This document shows positions 32,831 to 37,468 of a stretch of DNA of 37,468 nucleotides, one piece after another. The notes under the pieces are model-generated. The model ran no database searches. It saw only the letters and a list, made by a program, of their open reading frames with translations, and was not told the origin of the DNA. Position 1 is the first letter of the stretch; the number at the start of each line of letters is the position of its first letter. The DNA lies in contig PBEP01000016.1 of the NCBI GenBank assembly GCA_002719775.1, positions 1 to 37,468 on the forward strand. Direction: 5' to 3'. Both the position numbers and the translations under genes were made by a program. The DNA is from Chloroflexota bacterium. GTDB taxonomy: Bacteria > Chloroflexota > Dehalococcoidia > Lucifugimonadales > Australimonadaceae.

Positions 32831-34687
32831 TTATTTAGATTTTTGCTTACTTTTTAGCCGGGCTCTAGTATTCCTATGCCGCAAATCAGCAGAAAGGATG
32901 CGCTTTCTTAACCTTAGCGACTTTGGAGTAATTTCTAAAAATTCGTCCTCTAAAATTAATTCCAATGCTTCCTCAAGTGTCGGTTTCGAAGCAGGTGAAA
33001 GACGCTGTGTGATTTCAGCTGTGGCTGAGCGCATATTTGTCTGTTTCCGTTCTTTAACTGTATTAAGATTTAAATCGCCCTCTCTGTTTTGAAGGCCGAT
33101 AACCATGCCCTCATAGACCTGAGTCCCCGGATCGATAAATGTAATACCTTTTTCTTGAGCATTTAAAAGGCCGTATGTAACTGCAATTCCTGATTCTGAA
33201 GAAGTAATCGCGCCCATTCTTTTAAATTTGACTTCACCTTTAATAGGACGCATATCAAGAATTTCGCTGTTGATCAACCCATCACCTCTGGCAGCCTTTA
33301 GGAAAAAACTACGAAAACCGATCAAGCCTCTGGTAGGAATTTCAAATTCTAGTATAGCTACGCGAGAATTATCTTGGTCAAGTTTTGTCATTCTTGCCAG
33401 ACGTGATGAAAGCTCTTCAGTCAAAATTCCAACAAATTCGTCACGCGTATTTATAGTTAATCTTTCGTATGGCTCTTTCTTTACGCCATCAATTATCCGA
33501 GTAACTGCTTCGGGTCTTGATACTTGTAGTTCCAAGCCTTCTCTTCGTATATTTTCTATTAAAATTGCGAGGTGCAGCTCCCCTCTTCCCGAAACCAAAA
33601 ATTCGTCTGCTGAGTCCGTGCTCTGCACGGTCAAAGCGACATTAGTTTGTAATTCTTTCTGCAGTCGTTCAAATAACATCCGTGATGTGGCATATCGCCC
33701 ATCTTTACCTGCAAATGGAGATGTATTAACACCAAAGGTCATTTGCACCGTTGGCTCCTCGATAGAAATTCTAGGAAGAGCATCTGGTTTTTCAGGATCA
33801 CTCAGTGTGTCTCCGATCGAAACCAAAGGCATGCCAGTGATAGCAACAATATCTCCCGCATAAACTTCTACAACTTCTTTTCTTGCTAGGTTTTCAAAGG
33901 AGAAAACTGAATTAACCCGTCCTAAGGCAGGCGTATCGTCATCGGAAATGCAGACCAAATCATCACCTTTTTTCACTGAACCTCTAAATACTCTTCCAAT
34001 AGCAATCTGCCCTAGGTGAGGATCATGGTCTAATGCAGCAACAAGCATCTGAAAAGGACCAGCATTATTCATTGACGGGGAAGGGACGTGCTCTAAGATG
34101 GCATCGAAGAGTGGAACCATATCGACCTTTTTGCTGGAGCCACTAGAGCCATTCGTATATGCATAACCTTCTTTTGCAGAAACGTATACCACGGGATATT
34201 CAAGCTGTTCAGCATCAGTTGCGGTGTCTAAAAATAAATCTTGAATCTCTGCTTCAACCTCAGAAATCCGAGCCATAGTCCTATCAACTTTGTTTATTAC
34301 CACTACAGGTTTTAATCCCTGGTTCATTGCGGTTTTTAAAACGTACCTTGTTTGAGGCATGGGGCCTTCAACAGCATCGACGACCAATAGGCACCCGTCA
34401 GCCATATTCATAACTCTCTCAACTTCACCACTAAAATCCACATGCCCAGGTGTATCTATAATATTTATTTTGGTTTCTTTATAAATAATCCCTGTATTTT
34501 TAGCTAAAATAGTTATACCTCTCTCTTTTTCCAAAGGATCCGAATCAAGTATTAGTTCCCCTACTGATTGGTTGTCGCGGAAAATCCTGCTGAATTTCAG
34601 CATGGCATCTACAAGTGACGTTTTCCCATGATCAACATGGGCAATAATCGCAATGTTGCGAATGAAATTGTGAAAGTTAACAGGCAT
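32831..34687 (-). CDS. typA: Translational GTPase TypA/BipA
   Basis: A ribosome-associated GTPase of 618 aa, close to the family norm of 605-615. IRNIAIIAHVDHGKTSLVDAML (G1), RGITI (switch I), DTPGHVDF (G3) and NKVDR (G4) are intact. EF-Tu-like domain II, an EF-G-like domain and the TypA-specific C-terminal domain (RGLIGFRSFFL, NTVKERKQTNMRSAT, TPKSLRLRKR) follow. It acts in ribosome assembly and stress or cold adaptation. I prefer the ATG at 34687 over a TTG 7 codons upstream because the shorter protein begins as other TypA proteins do. SD is poor. A putative promoter lies 41 nt upstream. Confidence 0.95.
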   Translation of the reverse strand: MPVNFHNFIRNIAIIAHVDHGKTSLVDAMLKFSRIFRDNQSVGELILDSDPLEKERGITILAKNTGIIYKETKINIIDTPGHVDFSGEVERVMNMADGCLLVVDAVEGPMPQTRYVLKTAMNQGLKPVVVINKVDRTMARISEVEAEIQDLFLDTATDAEQLEYPVVYVSAKEGYAYTNGSSGSSKKVDMVPLFDAILEHVPSPSMNNAGPFQMLVAALDHDPHLGQIAIGRVFRGSVKKGDDLVCISDDDTPALGRVNSVFSFENLARKEVVEVYAGDIVAITGMPLVSIGDTLSDPEKPDALPRISIEEPTVQMTFGVNTSPFAGKDGRYATSRMLFERLQKELQTNVALTVQSTDSADEFLVSGRGELHLAILIENIRREGLELQVSRPEAVTRIIDGVKKEPYERLTINTRDEFVGILTEELSSRLARMTKLDQDNSRVAILEFEIPTRGLIGFRSFFLKAARGDGLINSEILDMRPIKGEVKFKRMGAITSSESGIAVTYGLLNAQEKGITFIDPGTQVYEGMVIGLQNREGDLNLNTVKERKQTNMRSATAEITQRLSPASKPTLEEALELILEDEFLEITPKSLRLRKRILSADLRHRNTRARLKSKQKSK

Positions 34688-34727
34688 AATGCAAATCGAG
34701 ACCAGCAATTTTAGGCGAATTTATTGA

Positions 34728-34757
34728 AACATAATGTTCTCACACGTAGCTTATCAA
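34728..34757 (-). promoter_or_regulatory. Putative sigma70-type promoter of typA
   Basis: TTGATA (34757-34752), an 18-nt spacer and TATGTT (34733-34728) are found 41 nt upstream of the chosen typA ATG. Both hexamers are imperfect (-35 five of six, -10 four of six). The remainder of the 250-bp divergent gap to gltB has no clear plus-strand promoter. Confidence 0.4.
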
Positions 34758-34937
34758 AGTCACCATTAAGACATATCTAATTAAAGTCCAAGAATTTTAA
34801 AGGATGCACGAACTAGTGCTCTGCATGTAAAATAGAATGCTACTGCCATTCGTTATTGAGTTACGAGTTACTATGATGCCCAATTCCATCAGTTTCTCTC
34901 CATTAGGATGCGATGGCTCTATATTTTGAGGTGACGG

Positions 34938-37468
34938 GTGAAGAATTTATTCCAATCGGGGCAAAAAACGCTCTACCGCGCAGAGTATGAACACGATGCC
35001 TGTGGCGTTGGAGTAGTTGCCAATATCAAAGGTATAGCGTCGCATCAAATTGTTAAAAACGGAATCGAGGTATTAGTTAACCTAGCTCATCGTGGTGCTG
35101 CTGGTAGCGATCCTGAAACAGGAGATGGAGCAGGTCTTTTACTCCAAATTCCAGACACCTTAATGAGAAAAGAAGCTTCACGGTTAGGCTTCAATCTTCC
35201 TGGAAAAGGGCAATATGCAATCGGAGTAATCTTTTTGCCTCAAGACAAAAAGGAATCAGAGCTATGTGTACGAGAGATTGAATCTGCACTTTCTGATCAA
35301 GAGCTTTCAATATTAGGTTGGCGCGACGTTCCTACTAATCCTTCGGCAATAGGTAAAGATGCTAGGAAATCCCAACCCCAGATTAAACACTTATTTGTTA
35401 CAAGTACAAAAAATGTGATTGATGAAGTCCAATTTGAAAGGCAGTTATTTATCAGCCGCAAGATCATGGAAAATCAAATCAATGAATTGGGATTGAAAGA
35501 ACCTGAAGATTTCTATGTGTGCAGTTTGTCATCTAAGCTCATAGTTTATAAGGGATTATTACTATCAAATCAGGTTAGTGATTTCTTCACTGATTTGAGC
35601 AATCCTGAAATGGCCAGTTCTTTTGCGTTAGTCCATTCGCGATTCAGCACAAACACGTTAGGATCTTGGAGACTTGCGCATCCATACAGATATTTAGTTC
35701 ACAACGGTGAAATTAATACCCATAGAGGCAACATTAACTGGATGAATGCAAGAGAGAAGTCTATGTCATCTCCTTATTTTGGCGATGATATTCAAAAGAT
35801 CTTTCCAATAATTCAACCAGGTCAAAGTGATACTGCTTCCCTAGACAATGCTTTTGAATTGATGCTCCAGACAGGCAGGTCAATTCAGCATGTGATGATG
35901 TCACTAGTACCAGAGGCAACGGGGGAAAGGGTATCCATTTCGCAAGAAAAAAGGGACTTTTATGAATACCATGCCTGCATGATGGAGCCATGGGATGGGC
36001 CTGCATTAGTCGCATTTACTGATGGCAATCGTATTGGGGCTGTATTGGATAGAAACGGTCTTAGGCCTTTCAGATATGTTGTGACTAATGATGACAGGCT
36101 AATTATGGCTTCGGAAGTTGGCGTTTTAGATATACCTCCTTCTCAAATAATTCTCAAAGAAAGAATTCGTCCAGGAAGAATGTTTTTGTTAGACCCTGAC
36201 CTAGGGGGCATAGTAGATGACGAGACTATAAAAAGTGATTTGTCTAATTCAAAACCCTATGGGAAGTGGTTACATGAAAACCAGCTTCGTATAGAAGATT
36301 TGCCTAACTCTGGTCCTACAAAATTAAATGTTGGTGATTCATTTACGCGCTTACTTAAGCTTTATGGGTATACAAATGAAGAATTAAAGATGCTAATCGA
36401 ACCTATGCTTTTCACAGGTTCGGAAGCAACAGGTTCAATGGGTAACGACGTACCATTAGCAATACTCTCTGAACAGCCACAACTCCTGTTCAATTATTTC
36501 AAGCAACTATTTGCCCAAGTTAGTAACCCACCTCTAGACGCAATTAGAGAAGAGTTGGTCACTTCATTAGTAATGCGCCTTGGAGCGCATCAAAATATAT
36601 TTACTGAGACCCCCAAGCATGCAGAACAACTAAGGATCAAAACTCCGATTGTAAATAATTCTGAGATGTCACAAATTCAATCGCTTCAATCTGGTGGTGT
36701 TAAAACCAAAACACTGAGTGCAGTATTTGAAATAAACCAAGGAGAAGGTTCGCTTGAAAAAGCGATGGACTCTCTGTGTAAAGCAGCATCTAAAGCAATC
36801 GATGAGGGCTACAGCATTCTTGTTTTGTCTGACAGGCAAGTTGACTCAGCTCATGCACCGATTCCAAGCTTGTTATCTGTTGCTGGTGTACATCATCATC
36901 TGATTAGAGAAGGTACGCGAACTAAAGCATCAATAGTCGTAGAGTCAGGAGAACCAAGGGAAGTTGCGCACCTTGCTTTACTAGTGGGTTATGGGGCTAG
37001 TGCCGTGAACCCTTATCTGATCTACGATCTGATTAATGATCTCGTCTCTTCCGGTGACCTACCAGATAGGCTTGATATGGAAGCCCTAAGTGTAAATTAT
37101 GTCAAAGCCGCAAATAAAGGGTTACTTAAAATAATCTCAAAAATGGGTATTTCGACAACTCAGAGCTATCACGGAGCCCAAATATTTGAAGCGGTCGGCC
37201 TGAGTCAAGAGTTAGTTGATCGTTATTTCACATGGACTGCCTCTCGCATAGGGGGAGTCGGTCTAGATGCTTTGCAGAAAGATATCTTAGATAGGCATAA
37301 AAAAGCGTACCCTCTGTTGGAAATTTCTTCTTCTCAAGATTTAGAAATAGGCGGAGCTTATCAATGGCGGCGAGATGGTGAGTACCATATGTGGAACCCC
37401 AACACCATAGCTAAGCTACAGTACGCCAGTCGAATGAACGATCCAGGAGCCTATGAAGCGTTTGCTAC
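34938..37468 (+). CDS. gltB: Glutamate synthase large subunit (3' part outside window)
   Basis: An open frame of 843 codons runs to the window edge; the full enzyme is about 1500 residues. GTG at 34938 has GAGGTGA just upstream and an in-frame TGA two codons before it, so it is the only reasonable start. A 21-residue propeptide precedes the catalytic Cys22 (HDACGVGVVANI). The class II glutaminase domain follows with HRGAAGSDPETGDGAG, HSRFSTNT and HNGEINTHRGN, then the central domain (FTGSEATGSMGNDVPLAILS, SDRQVD, GYGASAVNPYL) and the start of the FMN synthase domain. It makes two glutamates from glutamine and 2-oxoglutarate. Divergent from typA. Confidence 0.95.
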   Translation, partial: MKNLFQSGQKTLYRAEYEHDACGVGVVANIKGIASHQIVKNGIEVLVNLAHRGAAGSDPETGDGAGLLLQIPDTLMRKEASRLGFNLPGKGQYAIGVIFLPQDKKESELCVREIESALSDQELSILGWRDVPTNPSAIGKDARKSQPQIKHLFVTSTKNVIDEVQFERQLFISRKIMENQINELGLKEPEDFYVCSLSSKLIVYKGLLLSNQVSDFFTDLSNPEMASSFALVHSRFSTNTLGSWRLAHPYRYLVHNGEINTHRGNINWMNAREKSMSSPYFGDDIQKIFPIIQPGQSDTASLDNAFELMLQTGRSIQHVMMSLVPEATGERVSISQEKRDFYEYHACMMEPWDGPALVAFTDGNRIGAVLDRNGLRPFRYVVTNDDRLIMASEVGVLDIPPSQIILKERIRPGRMFLLDPDLGGIVDDETIKSDLSNSKPYGKWLHENQLRIEDLPNSGPTKLNVGDSFTRLLKLYGYTNEELKMLIEPMLFTGSEATGSMGNDVPLAILSEQPQLLFNYFKQLFAQVSNPPLDAIREELVTSLVMRLGAHQNIFTETPKHAEQLRIKTPIVNNSEMSQIQSLQSGGVKTKTLSAVFEINQGEGSLEKAMDSLCKAASKAIDEGYSILVLSDRQVDSAHAPIPSLLSVAGVHHHLIREGTRTKASIVVESGEPREVAHLALLVGYGASAVNPYLIYDLINDLVSSGDLPDRLDMEALSVNYVKAANKGLLKIISKMGISTTQSYHGAQIFEAVGLSQELVDRYFTWTASRIGGVGLDALQKDILDRHKKAYPLLEISSSQDLEIGGAYQWRRDGEYHMWNPNTIAKLQYASRMNDPGAYEAFA

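Noticed and set aside
33228-33863. 211-residue plus-strand ORF
   Set aside because: Fully antisense to typA, whose frame has every GTPase motif; no SD or family resemblance.
34873-34929. 18-codon leader ORF ending at the gltB Shine-Dalgarno
   Set aside because: It starts with two ATGs and its stop overlaps the gltB SD, but it has no good SD of its own and no regulatory codon pattern, so it may be chance.

Overview
The window looks like chromosomal DNA from an AT-rich, probably free-living bacterium, most likely a marine Chloroflexota (SAR202/Dehalococcoidia-like). The pointers are a small four-cysteine zinc-ribbon protein of the DUF5679 type, stacked amidase and amidohydrolase genes with an MFS transporter, low GC, and a large surface-glycan locus of mixed origin. 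The assignment is an inference; no rRNA or other phylogenetic marker was available to test it. No CRISPR array, insertion sequence or prophage was seen. No intergenic stretch exceeds about 250 bp.

Layout. (1) 1-390: the 5' part of a lipoprotein gene (minus strand, cut by the window edge) with a 37-residue tandem repeat. (2) 443-519: tRNA-Val. (3) 562-24041: twenty minus-strand genes, many overlapping by 1-8 bp, forming a surface-polysaccharide locus. (4) 24127-24201: tRNA-Met with a good sigma70-type promoter. The two tRNA genes bracket the locus. (5) 24300-27425: two amidases, the second preceded by a 56-residue GatC/AtzG-like companion. (6) 27430-29283: a membrane nucleotide-sugar 4,6-dehydratase (PglF/CapD type). 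(7) 29352-32379: an amidohydrolase and an MFS transporter. (8) 32510-37468: the zinc-ribbon protein, typA/bipA, and the 5' 843 codons of a glutamate synthase large subunit running off the end.

How the glycan genes fit together. A GDP-mannose 4,6-dehydratase followed by a perosamine-synthase-type aminotransferase implies GDP-perosamine or a relative. A second aminotransferase, a PglD-like acetyltransferase, a PglC-like phosphoglycosyl transferase and the PglF-like dehydratase outside the locus could make and load an N-acetylated bacillosamine-type first sugar. Two UDP-sugar 6-dehydrogenases and a Gfo/Idh/MocA oxidoreductase imply uronic acids. A heparinase II/III-family protein, three ordinary glycosyltransferases, one large GT-B enzyme and an O-antigen ligase/polymerase with a C-terminal helical-repeat region complete the set. 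No Wzx flippase or ABC exporter is in the window.

The most unusual part is 14102-19233. A DAHP-synthase homologue, a shikimate-dehydrogenase homologue, a NeuB (sialic acid synthase) homologue and two NeuA-type cytidylyltransferase homologues lie together with a methyltransferase and glycosyltransferases. Several have changed active-site motifs. The DAHP synthase has lost the KPRTS acceptor motif, the NeuB homologue has lost both metal-binding histidines, and the second NeuA has lost its nucleotide-binding signature. I propose that this module makes and activates a non-standard keto-acid or cyclitol-like residue for the surface glycan. The product is unknown.
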